A stretch of DNA of 64,000 bases from Micromonospora purpureochromogenes (GTDB lineage Bacteria; Actinomycetota; Actinomycetes; Mycobacteriales; Micromonosporaceae). The stretch covers positions 5,084,001 to 5,148,000 of the forward strand of contig NZ_LT607410.1 of the NCBI RefSeq assembly GCF_900091515.1, written 5' to 3'. Both the position numbers and the translations under genes were made by a program. The notes below the pieces were generated by a model, which worked only from the letters and a program-made list of their open reading frames with translations, searched no databases and was not told where the DNA came from. Numbering within the stretch: position 1 is the stretch's first letter; each line of letters starts with the position of its first letter. This document shows positions 31,773 through 40,176 of the stretch, piece after piece.

Positions 31773-32981
31773 GTGACCGGCTTCGGCACCATCGCCGTGC
31801 ACGGCGACGACGGTCTCGTCCCCGGTCGGGCGGTGGCCCCGCCGATCGTGCAGAGCGCGACCTTCAGCGCCGAGTCCGACGAGCAGTTCACCGCGATCGC
31901 CACCGAGACCCGGGGAAGCAGCTTCTACACCCGCTACGGCAATCCCAACCATGCCCAGGTGGCCGCCGTGGTCGCCGAGCTGGAGGGGGCGGAGACGGGG
32001 CTGGTCACCGCCTCCGGAATGGGCGCGATCAGCACGGTGGCGCTGGCGCTGCTCTCCGCCGGGGACCACGTGGTGGTGCAGCGCAGCACGTACGGCGGCA
32101 CCACCTCGCTCGCCACCGGCCTGCTGCCGCGCTTCGGGGTCTCCTGCACGCAGGTCGACCAGACCGACGTCGGGGCGTTCGAGCGGGCGATGCGACAGCG
32201 GACCCGCCTGGTGCTGGTGGAGACGCCGAGCAATCCCCTGCTGGAACTGACCGACGTGACGGCCGTGGTGGAGTTGGCCCACGCGGCGGGGGCGCTGGTG
32301 GTGGTCGACAACACCTTCGCCACGCCGGTGAACCAGCGTCCGATGGGCGCCGGGGCGGACCTGGTGTGGCACAGCGGCACGAAGTTCCTCGGCGGCCACT
32401 CCGACGTGTCGGCAGGGGTGGTCGTCGGCTCCGCCGAGCTGATCGAGCGGGTGTGGCAGACGGCGATCGTCACCGGCAGCACCCTCGGCCCGGTGGACGC
32501 CTGGCTGCTGCTGCGCGGCATCCGTACGCTGCCGCTGCGGGTGCAGCGGCACAACGCCAACGCCCTCGCCCTGGCCGAGGCTATGGAGGGGCACCCGGCG
32601 GTGGCCCGGGTCCGCTACCCGGGGCTGCCGTCGCATCCCCAGCACACCCTGGCCCGCAGGCAGATGACCGGCTTCGGCGGGGTGCTCAGCGTCGAGGTGA
32701 AGGCCGGTCGGGCGGGGGCCGCCGCGCTGCTGGCGGGGCTGGGGCTGGCCAAGCGGGCGGCCAGCCTGGGCAGCGTCAGCACGCTGGTGGTGCACCCCCG
32801 GTCGATGTGGGCGGGGATCGTGGATGCCGACCAGCTCGCCGCCAGCGGCATCTCCGACGGGCTGGTCCGCGTCTCCACCGGCATCGAGGACACCGCCGAC
32901 CTGGTGGACGACTTCCTCGCGGCGTTGGACAAGGCGGCCGATCCGGGTCAGCCGGGCGGTGGCCCGCGGCAGGGCGCATAG
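31773..32981 (+). CDS. PLP-dependent gamma-family lyase/synthase (cystathionine gamma-synthase / methionine gamma-lyase type)
   Basis: A 402-residue Cys/Met-metabolism PLP enzyme. Features: YTRYGNPNH (Tyr and Arg that contact PLP phosphate), TASGMGAIS, VVVDNTFATP with the pyridine-nitrogen Asp, and the Schiff-base lysine K204 in SGTKFLGGHSD. GTG 31773 follows GAGAGGAG. It lies 69 bp after the last synthetase on the same strand. Family reactions are gamma-elimination or replacement on homoserine-type substrates. In this context it might process a vinylglycine-type unit or supply a precursor, or it may be an insensitive member of the target family. It could also be a housekeeping sulfur-metabolism gene. 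Confidence 0.88.
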   Translation: MTGFGTIAVHGDDGLVPGRAVAPPIVQSATFSAESDEQFTAIATETRGSSFYTRYGNPNHAQVAAVVAELEGAETGLVTASGMGAISTVALALLSAGDHVVVQRSTYGGTTSLATGLLPRFGVSCTQVDQTDVGAFERAMRQRTRLVLVETPSNPLLELTDVTAVVELAHAAGALVVVDNTFATPVNQRPMGAGADLVWHSGTKFLGGHSDVSAGVVVGSAELIERVWQTAIVTGSTLGPVDAWLLLRGIRTLPLRVQRHNANALALAEAMEGHPAVARVRYPGLPSHPQHTLARRQMTGFGGVLSVEVKAGRAGAAALLAGLGLAKRAASLGSVSTLVVHPRSMWAGIVDADQLAASGISDGLVRVSTGIEDTADLVDDFLAALDKAADPGQPGGGPRQGA

Positions 32982-33009
32982 GCCAGGTCACCTCGGGAAA
33001 CTGCTGCAC

Positions 33010-33561
33010 ATGGCCAGGTACACGAAGCCCGAGCTGAGAAACCAGATCAAGGAAGAGCTGCAGGCTTCCGACAAGGGCGGCAGGCCGGGGCAGTGGTCAG
33101 CGCGCAAGTCGCAGCTGCTCACCAAGGAGTACCAGAAGCGGGGCGGAGGCTATCAGGGCCCGAAGGATGAGCGGCAGAAGTCCCTGCAGCGTTGGGGCGC
33201 CGAGGACTGGCAGACCAGGAACGGCGCCACCCGGGCCCGCAAGGGCGGCGAAACCAAGCGTTACCTGCCCAAGCAGGCCTGGGAACGGCTCTCGGCGGAC
33301 GAGCAGCGCGCAACGGACACCAAGAAGCGCGAGGCGTCCAGGTCCGGCCGGCAGTTCGTCGCCAACACCGAACCCGCCAAACGCGCGCGCAGGGAGGCCA
33401 CGTCGGTCGACCGGCTGTCGGAGGTGACGGTCGCCGAGGCGGCCGGGCTGGTCCGTGGTCTCGACACGGACGAGCTCAAGGCGGCGCTGAAGCAGGAACG
33501 CGCCGGCAAGAACCGCAAGACGCTCGTCCAACGGCTGCAGTCGGAACTCAAGCGCCGCTGA
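33010..33561 (+). CDS. DUF5872-type small basic protein
   Basis: A 183-residue, highly charged protein opening MARYTKPELRNQIKEEL and continuing SDKGGRPGQWSARKSQLL, the hallmark of DUF5872 proteins. The C-terminal 45 residues (about 140-183) form a predicted helix pair rich in Lys/Arg resembling a SAP-like nucleic-acid-binding motif. The family is uncharacterised; composition suggests nucleic-acid binding. The gene begins 28 bp after the PLP-enzyme stop on the same strand, so it could be read through from the biosynthetic operon, but it is a common genomic gene in actinobacteria and probably marks the right cluster boundary. Confidence 0.8.
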   Translation: MARYTKPELRNQIKEELQASDKGGRPGQWSARKSQLLTKEYQKRGGGYQGPKDERQKSLQRWGAEDWQTRNGATRARKGGETKRYLPKQAWERLSADEQRATDTKKREASRSGRQFVANTEPAKRARREATSVDRLSEVTVAEAAGLVRGLDTDELKAALKQERAGKNRKTLVQRLQSELKRR

Positions 33562-33639
33562 CTCCGGGCGGCGCCGCATCACACCGGCGACATCGCGTAC
33601 GGCGAGAGCCACCCCGTGATCCGTTGCGCGGCCGCCATA

Positions 33640-33669
33640 CCTAGAACTACTATGCATTGCAGTTCTAGG
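33640..33669. promoter_or_regulatory. PadR operator overlapping its own promoter
   Basis: A perfect 9-bp inverted repeat, CCTAGAACT and AGTTCTAGG, separated by 12 bp. The spacer contains TACTAT (33648-33653), a strong -10 hexamer for the PadR gene starting at 33683, so repressor binding would mask the promoter. AGGTGG about 7 bp before the ATG is the ribosome site. Confidence 0.75.
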
Positions 33670-33682
33670 GTTAGGTGGTCAC

Positions 33683-34057
33683 ATGCACATCACCAAGGAT
33701 CTCGTCGCGGCCTCGGCGACCCCGCTCGTGCTGGGGATCCTCGCCGAGGGCGACAGCTACGGCTACGCGATCCTCAAGCAGGTCAACGAGTTGTCGGGCG
33801 GGCAGCTGGAGTGGACCGACGGTCTGCTCTACCCGCTGCTGCACCGCCTGGAGCGGCTGGGGCACGTCGAGTCGGCCTGGGAGACCCCACCCGGGGGCCG
33901 CCGCCGCAAGTACTACCGCATCACCGACCAGGGTCGGGCCGAGCTCGCCGAGCAGCGCCGCCAGTGGGCCGCCGTCGTCGACGCCCTGCGGGGCGTCTGG
34001 AACGCCGCCCAGTCCATCACGCCGATCGCGGCACCGGCCTGGGAGGCGGGACGATGA
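33683..34057 (+). CDS. PadR-family transcriptional regulator
   Basis: A 124-residue winged-helix protein with the PadR pattern: LVLGILAEGDSYGYAILKQV at residues 15-34, LYPLLHRLERLGHVES, and the wing GGRRRKYYRITDQGRAEL. A short C-terminal helix likely mediates dimerisation. It overlaps the next gene by 4 bp (ATGA), the usual PadR/membrane-protein pairing in which the regulator represses its own operon until an antibiotic-like or membrane signal binds. The inverted repeat over the promoter supports autoregulation. Confidence 0.92.
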   Translation: MHITKDLVAASATPLVLGILAEGDSYGYAILKQVNELSGGQLEWTDGLLYPLLHRLERLGHVESAWETPPGGRRRKYYRITDQGRAELAEQRRQWAAVVDALRGVWNAAQSITPIAAPAWEAGR

Positions 34058-35427
34058 GCGTCAACAGCGACAACGACCTGGAGGGCCAGATCGCCGAGTG
34101 GCGGGCCTACACGGACCGCCGCCGGGAGCTGCACCACACCGATGCCGAGGAGCTGGAAGACCACCTGCGCAGCCGGATCACCGAGCTGACCGAGGCGGGC
34201 CTGCGCGCCGACGAGGCCTTCCTCATCGCCGTCAAGCGGATGGGCAACCTCGACGAGCTGTCGCGGGAGTTCGCTCGCGAGCATTCCGAGCGGCTGTGGA
34301 AGCAGCTCGTCCTGCCCGGGGAGCCGGACACACCCGCCGCCGCCCGTACCCGGCGCGAACTGCCCGTCATGATGCTCTGCGCGGCCGTCGCGGCACTCTC
34401 GATCAAGGTGCCGGCCCTGTTCGGCCTCGACCTGGCATCGGGTGACCACGGCGCCTTCTACGCGCGGAACATCAGCCTGTTCGCGCTGCCGGCGCTGGCC
34501 GCCTACTTCGCCTGGCAGCGCCGGGTCGGCCCCCGCGTCATCGGGGTGCTCGCGGCGCTGTTCGTGCTCGGCGCGGTCGCCGCGAACGCGTACCCGCTGG
34601 CGGACGACTCGCAGACCCTGGTGCTGACGGCGATCCACCTGCCGCTCGCGCTGTGGCTGGTGGTCGGCGTCGCCTACGCGGGCGGCGACTGGCGTTCGGA
34701 CCGGCGGCGGATGGACTTCATCCGGTTCACCGGGGAGTGGCTGATCTACTTCGCCCTCATCGGACTGGGTGGCGGCGTGCTCTCCGCCTTCACGATGGGC
34801 ACCTTCCGGGCCATCGGCATCGACGCCGAGGGCTTCATCCAGTCGTGGCTGCTGCCGTGCGGTGCCACCGCCGCGGTCATCGTGGCGGCCTGGCTGGTGG
34901 AGGCCAAGCAGAGCGTCATCGAGAACATGGCGCCCGTGCTGACCCGCGTCTTCACGCCGCTGTTCGCGGCCGCCCTGCTGGCCTTCCTGGTCGCCATCGT
35001 CTGGACCAGCAACGGCATCGACGTCGAGCGCGATGCGCTCATCCTCTTCGACCTGCTGCTGGTCGTCGTGCTGGGCCTGCTGCTGTACGCCATCTCCGCC
35101 CGTGATCTCACGGCCCGGCCGAGCCTCTTCGACCGCCTACAGCTCGCGCTCGTCGTCAGCGCCCTGCTCATCGACGCCCTGGTGCTGCTGGCGATCACCG
35201 GCCGGATCACCGAATGGGGCTTCAGTCCGAACAAGACCGCCGCCCTCGGCGAGAACGTCATCCTGCTCACCAACCTGGCATGGTCGGCTTGGCTGTTCCT
35301 CGGCTTCGTCCGTGGCCGCATGCCCTTCGCCCGCCTCGAACGGTGGCAGACCCGGTACGTGATCGTGTACGCGGTCTGGGCCTGGACGGTCGTCCTCGCC
35401 TTCCCGCTCGTGTTCGACTTCGCCTGA
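34054..35427 (+). CDS. Permease-prefix-domain membrane protein
   Basis: A 457-residue protein. The first 90 residues are soluble and acidic (EELEDHLRSRITEL, then ADEAFLIAVKRMG), matching the permease prefix domain usually found before bacterial export permeases or in PadR-linked membrane proteins. The rest holds about ten hydrophobic helices from residue 110 to the end. No ATPase or known transporter signature is visible, so transport is inferred. It is translationally coupled to the PadR regulator and ends just before a strong hairpin terminator. Confidence 0.82.
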   Translation: MSVNSDNDLEGQIAEWRAYTDRRRELHHTDAEELEDHLRSRITELTEAGLRADEAFLIAVKRMGNLDELSREFAREHSERLWKQLVLPGEPDTPAAARTRRELPVMMLCAAVAALSIKVPALFGLDLASGDHGAFYARNISLFALPALAAYFAWQRRVGPRVIGVLAALFVLGAVAANAYPLADDSQTLVLTAIHLPLALWLVVGVAYAGGDWRSDRRRMDFIRFTGEWLIYFALIGLGGGVLSAFTMGTFRAIGIDAEGFIQSWLLPCGATAAVIVAAWLVEAKQSVIENMAPVLTRVFTPLFAAALLAFLVAIVWTSNGIDVERDALILFDLLLVVVLGLLLYAISARDLTARPSLFDRLQLALVVSALLIDALVLLAITGRITEWGFSPNKTAALGENVILLTNLAWSAWLFLGFVRGRMPFARLERWQTRYVIVYAVWAWTVVLAFPLVFDFA

Positions 35428-35439
35428 GCCGGATCAGAC

Positions 35440-35480
35440 GCCACTCAACCCTGTCCGGATAGCGGGCAGGGTTGAGTGGC
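35440..35480 (+). terminator. Strong hairpin terminator
   Basis: A perfect 14-bp stem, GCCACTCAACCCTG paired with CAGGGTTGAGTGGC, around a 13-nt loop, starting 12 bp after the membrane-protein stop codon. It is followed by TTGTCCCC, only weakly U-rich, as is common in high-GC actinobacteria. It should end the PadR operon. Confidence 0.88.
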
Positions 35481-35550
35481 TTGTCCCCTCAGGACATCGC
35501 GGCGCGAGCCGCCGGGTGGAGCCAGCTCGCGGTCGGTCGCAGCGACCCTC

Positions 35551-35580
35551 TTGACCGCGGAATGCCGGTCCGCTTAGGTT
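35551..35580 (+). promoter_or_regulatory. Probable chitinase promoter
   Basis: TTGACC (35551-35556) and TAGGTT (35575-35580) are spaced 18 bp apart on the chitinase strand. The transcribed leader, about 35586-35633, is unusually AT-rich for this genome (AATCAGAAAGG, TTTACTAATTC), as is often seen ahead of secreted polysaccharide-degrading enzymes. I found no clear DasR-type site. Confidence 0.5.
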
Positions 35581-35633
35581 CATCAATCAGAAAGGTCTCT
35601 TTACTAATTCTCTCCACCGTCGTGGGAGTGCCG

Positions 35634-36977
35634 ATGCGACCGATCCGCCACCGCCGCCTCACCGCCGTCGTCGCCCTGGCGACCGTGCTGGTCACCGCCG
35701 CCCCGCCGACGGCCGCCGGCGCGGACGACAGCGGGAACCGCCGTGCGGGTTACCACCGGGTCGGCTACTTCACCCAGTGGGGCATCTACGGCCGGGCCTT
35801 CCCGGTGAGGAAGCTCGACACCTCCGGGGCGGCGAGCCGCCTCACCCACGTCAACTACGCCTTCGGCAACGTCAGCGAGGACGGGCGCTGCTTCGTGGAC
35901 GGTGGGCCGGGCGAGGGTGACGCCTGGGCCGACTACCAGCGTCCCGTCCCGGCGCAGGAGAGCGTCGACGGCGTCGCCGACGCCTGGGGCGAACCGCTCA
36001 ACGGCAACTTCGGCCAGCTGGCCAAGCTCAAGGCCAAGCACCCCGGCCTGCAGGTGCTGATCTCGCTGGGCGGCTGGAGCTGGTCGACGTACTTCTCGAA
36101 CGCCGCCCGCACCGACGCGTCCCGCAAGGCGTTCGTGGCCTCCTGCATCGACCTCTACCTCAAGGGCAACCTTCCGGTCCTCGACGGTGGCAGTGGCGGC
36201 CCGGGCGCCGCCGCCGGCGTCTTCGACGGCATCGACCTCGACTGGGAGTGGCCGAACTGGCCCGGTGAGCCCGGCAACGTGGTCCGCCCGGAGGACCGGC
36301 GGAACTTCACCGAGCTGGTCGCCGAGTTCCGCCGGCAACTGGACGCGTACGGCCGGACGACCCGCAGGCACCACCCGCTGACCGCCTTCCTGCCGGCCAA
36401 CCCGGCGGCCATGGACGCCGGCTACGAGGGCCGCGAGATCTTCCGGTACCTGGACTTCGCCGCGGTGCAGGGCTACGACTTCCACGGCGGGTGGGACCCG
36501 GTGACCAACCAGCAGTCGGCGCTGCGCGTACCCTCGGGAGCGCCGGACGACCCGGACTTCTCCGCCGAGGTGGCGATCGACGGCTGGCTCGCCCGTGGTG
36601 CGCCGCGCGAGAAGCTGGTCCTGGGCATCCCGTACTACGGCCGGGGCTGGACCGGCGTCAGCGGGAGCGGCAACGGCCTCTTCCAGCCCGCGACCGGGCC
36701 CGCGCCGGCCACCTTCGAGGCCGGCTACGAGGACTACCGGCAGCTCAAGACCCTGGCCGGCAACGGCTTCACCGTCCACCGCGACCTTCGTGCCGGGCAT
36801 GCCTGGTTGTTCGACGGCACGACCTTCTGGACGTACGACGATCCGGCGGTGGTGTTGCAGAAGACGCTGTACATCCGACGGGCCGGCCTGGCCGGAGCGA
36901 TGGTCTGGTCGTTGGACGGCGACGACGACAACGCCACGTTGACCAAGACGATCGGCCTCGGGCTCGCGACGCCGTAG
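35634..36977 (+). CDS. Secreted GH18 chitinase
   Basis: A 447-residue protein with a Sec signal peptide (basic RPIRHRR, hydrophobic core, cleavage near AAG-AD at about residue 29). The GH18 signature DGIDLDWEW is at residues 198-206 with catalytic acid E205; the SLGGWSW strand lies at about 145-151 and the C-terminal barrel residues include MVWSLDGDD. It hydrolyses beta-1,4-N-acetylglucosamine polymers by substrate-assisted retention. No carbohydrate-binding or fibronectin module is present, so it is a single-domain enzyme. ATG 35634 has GGGAG upstream; longer frames to 35472 run through the terminator and promoter and are not credible. Confidence 0.95.
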   Translation: MRPIRHRRLTAVVALATVLVTAAPPTAAGADDSGNRRAGYHRVGYFTQWGIYGRAFPVRKLDTSGAASRLTHVNYAFGNVSEDGRCFVDGGPGEGDAWADYQRPVPAQESVDGVADAWGEPLNGNFGQLAKLKAKHPGLQVLISLGGWSWSTYFSNAARTDASRKAFVASCIDLYLKGNLPVLDGGSGGPGAAAGVFDGIDLDWEWPNWPGEPGNVVRPEDRRNFTELVAEFRRQLDAYGRTTRRHHPLTAFLPANPAAMDAGYEGREIFRYLDFAAVQGYDFHGGWDPVTNQQSALRVPSGAPDDPDFSAEVAIDGWLARGAPREKLVLGIPYYGRGWTGVSGSGNGLFQPATGPAPATFEAGYEDYRQLKTLAGNGFTVHRDLRAGHAWLFDGTTFWTYDDPAVVLQKTLYIRRAGLAGAMVWSLDGDDDNATLTKTIGLGLATP

Positions 36978-37028
36978 CCGCGCGCCGCGGTAGCGCTCCT
37001 ACAGGCCGCGAGACGGCGTGCGCGGAGG

Positions 37029-37499
37029 TCAGTGGCCCTGCCGGTCGGACGCCCACCGGTCGAATTCTTCGCGAACGGCGGCGGCACCGGCCGGCACCAC
37101 CTGACTCGCGGTGGCGGAGACGGCGTCCTGCATCTCGTCCGCCAGCCAGGCCGGGCCGCCGCCGGCCGCCCGCAGCTGCGTCAGGCCTGCCCGGCCCAGC
37201 ACCACGGCGGCGACGAGGTAGCCCCCGGTGAGTCCCGCCGTGGCCAGTCTGCGGGGCAGGAAGGTCTCCAGCAGGCGCAGCGCGGTCGCCGAGGCAGCCC
37301 CGGCGCCCAGGACCACACACCCGCCGGCGGTGGCGAGCAGCGCCAGACCGACCCCCGCCGGACGAACCGCCCTCAGGACGTGCGTGCGTACCTCGCGGAC
37401 CTCCGCGCGCACCACCTCCGCCACCTCGGCAGCCAAGCGGTCGGTCGGACCGGCCGCCCGTCCGATTCCGCCGGACCGTCCCGCTGCCGCGTCACTCAT
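37029..37499 (-). CDS. Holin-like superfamily (actinobacterial putative phage-holin family) membrane protein
   Basis: A 156-residue protein with an N-terminal amphipathic helix (AAEVAEVVRAEVREV), two adjacent hydrophobic helices at about 48-72 and 85-108, and a soluble acidic tail. This layout matches the actinobacterial putative holin/DUF1469-like family. Despite the name, these are ordinary chromosomal genes, with no phage genes nearby. Function is unknown; a membrane-envelope role is likely. It converges on the chitinase gene with 51 bp between stops. Confidence 0.72.
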   Translation of the reverse strand: MSDAAAGRSGGIGRAAGPTDRLAAEVAEVVRAEVREVRTHVLRAVRPAGVGLALLATAGGCVVLGAGAASATALRLLETFLPRRLATAGLTGGYLVAAVVLGRAGLTQLRAAGGGPAWLADEMQDAVSATASQVVPAGAAAVREEFDRWASDRQGH

Positions 37500-37624
37500 G
37501 GGCCCGCTCCTCCTCCGTTGGGGGCAGCCGCTTACCCATGAACGTCACCGCCATACCTGCCCCGACGGCCGGGGCGGAAGCTGGGACGAAGGTGACAAGG
37601 AGAGCTGAGCGGTGCCCGGACCCG

Positions 37625-38566
37625 TCAGCGATGCATGTGCAGGCGGATCGTGGTGGCACCGGGCCTGGTGTGCACGCGCACCAGATCGCAGAGTTGGTTG
37701 ACCAGGACAAGTCCTCGGCTGCCCGGCTGCCGCGGTGGCACGGGAAGCCGGCCGGCGAGCGGGTTGGTGATGTGCCCGGTGTCGCTGAGCTGGCAGATCA
37801 GGCGCGTGGCGTCGGTCCAGACCGCGACGGTACCGCCCCCGGTGGTGTGTCTGACCGTGTTCACCGCCAGTTCGTTGACCGCCAGGGTCAGGTCCGAGAC
37901 GCGGTCCGGGTGCAGCCCGGCGGCGACGGCGTGCGCGGTCACGAACCCGCGGATGGCCGGGAGAGCGTGCGCGTCGACGGCGATGGTGCTCGCCCGGGCA
38001 GGCGGATCCGGCAGCGGCAGGTTGAACCCGGCGGCCACCGCGACCGGGTCCGCGTAGTACGGGCTCGCCCACTCCGCGCCGTCCTTCTGCAGGACCGGGT
38101 GGGTGCGGCAGGCGTCGTCGAGCCAGCTCCGGTCCAGGCGGCTGGTGTCGTAGGGGCAGAGAATGGTGGCCTGCCGGCCGGCGAACGCCGCGTTGATCAG
38201 GGCCTCGTGCTGGGCGCAGGCGGGGTATTCGACAGCGGTCCGGCCGGCCCAGATGGGCTCGCCGATGATGCGTACCCGCTTGCCCGGGTGCGCGGCGGCG
38301 AAGGCGAGCAGGACGCCGGGAATGATCCGCCCCGGGTTGCGCCCGGCCTCGCTCATGTCGTGCAACTGCACCCGGTCCGCGTCGACGCCGAGCGCGGTAC
38401 GGATCTGGTGGAGGTTGTCCCCCGGTACCGCGACCATGACCGGCTCGTCGGCGGCGAGGCCGGCGTGGATGAACGGCACGGTGCCGGCCAGATACTCCTC
38501 GCGGTCGCCGTAGAAGAGGGCGGGGTGGACGAACCTGTCGGTCCTGGTGGCGACCGAGATGCTCAT
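37625..38566 (-). CDS. MEDS-HATPase anti-sigma/sensor protein
   Basis: A 313-residue protein. Residues 10-170 form a MEDS (DcmR-type sensory) domain: HPALFYGDREEYLAG, PVMVAVPGDNL and a CPYD segment. Residues about 195-313 form an RsbW-like HATPase: LAVNELAVNTVRHT is the N-box, and CQLSDTGHI and SRGLVLVNQLCD are the G1/G2 boxes. Such fusions act as anti-sigma or partner-switching kinases in actinobacteria. It sits just left of a SpoIIE-type phosphatase on the same strand, 116 bp apart, suggesting one signalling unit. No anti-anti-sigma (STAS) gene is in the window. Confidence 0.85.
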   Translation of the reverse strand: MSISVATRTDRFVHPALFYGDREEYLAGTVPFIHAGLAADEPVMVAVPGDNLHQIRTALGVDADRVQLHDMSEAGRNPGRIIPGVLLAFAAAHPGKRVRIIGEPIWAGRTAVEYPACAQHEALINAAFAGRQATILCPYDTSRLDRSWLDDACRTHPVLQKDGAEWASPYYADPVAVAAGFNLPLPDPPARASTIAVDAHALPAIRGFVTAHAVAAGLHPDRVSDLTLAVNELAVNTVRHTTGGGTVAVWTDATRLICQLSDTGHITNPLAGRLPVPPRQPGSRGLVLVNQLCDLVRVHTRPGATTIRLHMHR

Positions 38567-38682
38567 GCGGCAGCCTCCGAGTGCGTGGTCCAGCCGCCTC
38601 GTCGGGCCACCGCAGCGTCAGTCCGGATACCTGGTTGGCGCCGGTCAGGTGAAGTGTACGGCCGGGGCGACCGCACGGCCGG

Positions 38683-39987
38683 TCAGCCCCGACCCGGCCC
38701 GGACTGCCGCCGCTGCCTGAGCGGACGACTCCCGCCGGCGGCGGCCCGGCGGTGACGGTCGGCCCCCGGGCTCACACCGGACCTGCCGGTCGCCTGGATG
38801 GCGAGCAGGGCGATGTCGTCGGTCGGCTGTTCGCCGGCGAGTGTGCTCATGATACGGGCGCAGACCGCTTCGGCGGCACCTGGTTCGACGGCCGCGCAGA
38901 GCCGTTCGATGCCGGTGTCGATGACTTCGCCGCGGCGTTCGACGAGCCCGTCGGTGTAGCAGACCAGCACTGCCTCGGCGGGGAACGCGACCTCGGTGTG
39001 TCGGCGGGCCGGTCGATCCGGGCGCACACCCAGTGGAAGATCGACTGGGATGTTCAGCGTGTCGGCCGACTGTCCCGGTGCGGCCAGCACGGGTGGCAGG
39101 TGCCCGGCGAGGGACATCCGAATGACGGTGCGGTCCGGGGAGATCATCGCGTACAGGACCGTGGCGAGGTTCCCGGCCTCGAAATGGTGGATCTTACGGT
39201 CCAGCAGCGTCAGCGCGCTCGCCGGATCGTCGCAGATCAAGGCGTACGCGCGCAGCGCGCTGCGCAGCCGCCCCATCACGACCGCCGAGCGCAGCCCGTG
39301 TCCCGACACGTCGCCGATGACGACGCCCAGCCAGCCGGACGGGAGGGTGAACACGTCGTACCAGTCACCGCCCACGCCGGCGTCGTGGCCGGGCACGTAG
39401 CGGGCGGCCATGTCCACGCCCGGCGCGTCGGGCAGGTGGGTGGGCAGCAGGCTGCGTTGCAGGGCGAGGGCGGCGGTGCGGTCGATGCTGCTGGCCCGGC
39501 TCCGGCTGGCCAGGCTCGCCCGGTCGGCGGCGAGTTGCAGCACCTGCACGTCGTCGTCGGTGAATCGGTGCGGCTGGAGGCAGCCGACGTGCAGTACGCC
39601 GATCACCTCGCCGCCGGCGCGCATCGGCACACCCAACAGCGAGCAGACCCCTCTGTCGAACAGCACCGGGTCGTCCGCGGCCGTGACCTCGTCCAGCACG
39701 ACGGGCTGCTTCTCCCGGGCGATCTGGCCGGCGAAGCCGCGGCCGACGGAGATCCGAGAGCCCTGCCGGACCTCGTTCTCCAACCCCCTCGTCGCGGTGG
39801 CCACGAACTGCCGGGCGTGCACGTCCAGCAGCAGGATGGCGGCGGTGTCGACCCGCAACACCTCTCGGACCCGGTCGAGGAGTTCGTCGAGAAGGTCGTC
39901 GACGTCAAGCTTGGACAGCGCGGCGTCGGTGACCGCCTCGATACGGCGTAACCGCTCGTCGCTCCCGCCACCCTGGACGCCAATCAC
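38683..39987 (-). CDS. GAF-domain SpoIIE-type PP2C phosphatase
   Basis: A 434-residue protein with a GAF domain at about residues 20-165 (LLGVPMRAGGEVIGVLHVG) and a SpoIIE/PP2C phosphatase domain at about 175-400. Metal-binding acidic motifs are GGDWYDV and GDVSGHG, with CYTDGLVERRG and TDDIALLAI completing the family set. It dephosphorylates anti-anti-sigma factors in partner-switch networks, with the GAF domain sensing a small ligand or redox state. The C-terminal 40 residues are a low-complexity basic tail. It is probably transcribed before the MEDS-HATPase gene, which it likely opposes. Confidence 0.92.
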   Translation of the reverse strand: MIGVQGGGSDERLRRIEAVTDAALSKLDVDDLLDELLDRVREVLRVDTAAILLLDVHARQFVATATRGLENEVRQGSRISVGRGFAGQIAREKQPVVLDEVTAADDPVLFDRGVCSLLGVPMRAGGEVIGVLHVGCLQPHRFTDDDVQVLQLAADRASLASRSRASSIDRTAALALQRSLLPTHLPDAPGVDMAARYVPGHDAGVGGDWYDVFTLPSGWLGVVIGDVSGHGLRSAVVMGRLRSALRAYALICDDPASALTLLDRKIHHFEAGNLATVLYAMISPDRTVIRMSLAGHLPPVLAAPGQSADTLNIPVDLPLGVRPDRPARRHTEVAFPAEAVLVCYTDGLVERRGEVIDTGIERLCAAVEPGAAEAVCARIMSTLAGEQPTDDIALLAIQATGRSGVSPGADRHRRAAAGGSRPLRQRRQSGPGRG

Positions 39988-40176
39988 GGCAGAATCCTAG
40001 TCCTCCCCGGCCCGGAGCAGCCCCTCAGCAGCGTCAACCGTCCCTGTCATCCTGCTGATCTCGGGGTGGTTCGTTCCGACGAATCGGTCACCGGGGTGAT
40101 CGGCGCTCGTCCGCCCCCGGCAGGTGGTGCGGGCCGACCGGGTCGGCTCCGCCGCCACACCGAGCAGAACGTGCTC

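Noticed and set aside
26391..32795. A 2134-codon open frame on the minus strand across the AmbE-like gene and PLP enzyme
   Set aside because: Antisense shadow with low-complexity composition; both sense genes have complete catalytic motifs.
37029..37499. Holin-like gene as a sign of prophage
   Set aside because: This family is common in actinobacterial chromosomes, and no capsid, integrase, lysin or attachment site is nearby.
37559..37575. GCCCCG/CGGGGC hairpin downstream of the MEDS-HATPase gene as a terminator
   Set aside because: Only a 6-bp stem without a U-tract; such GC hairpins are expected by chance at this base composition.
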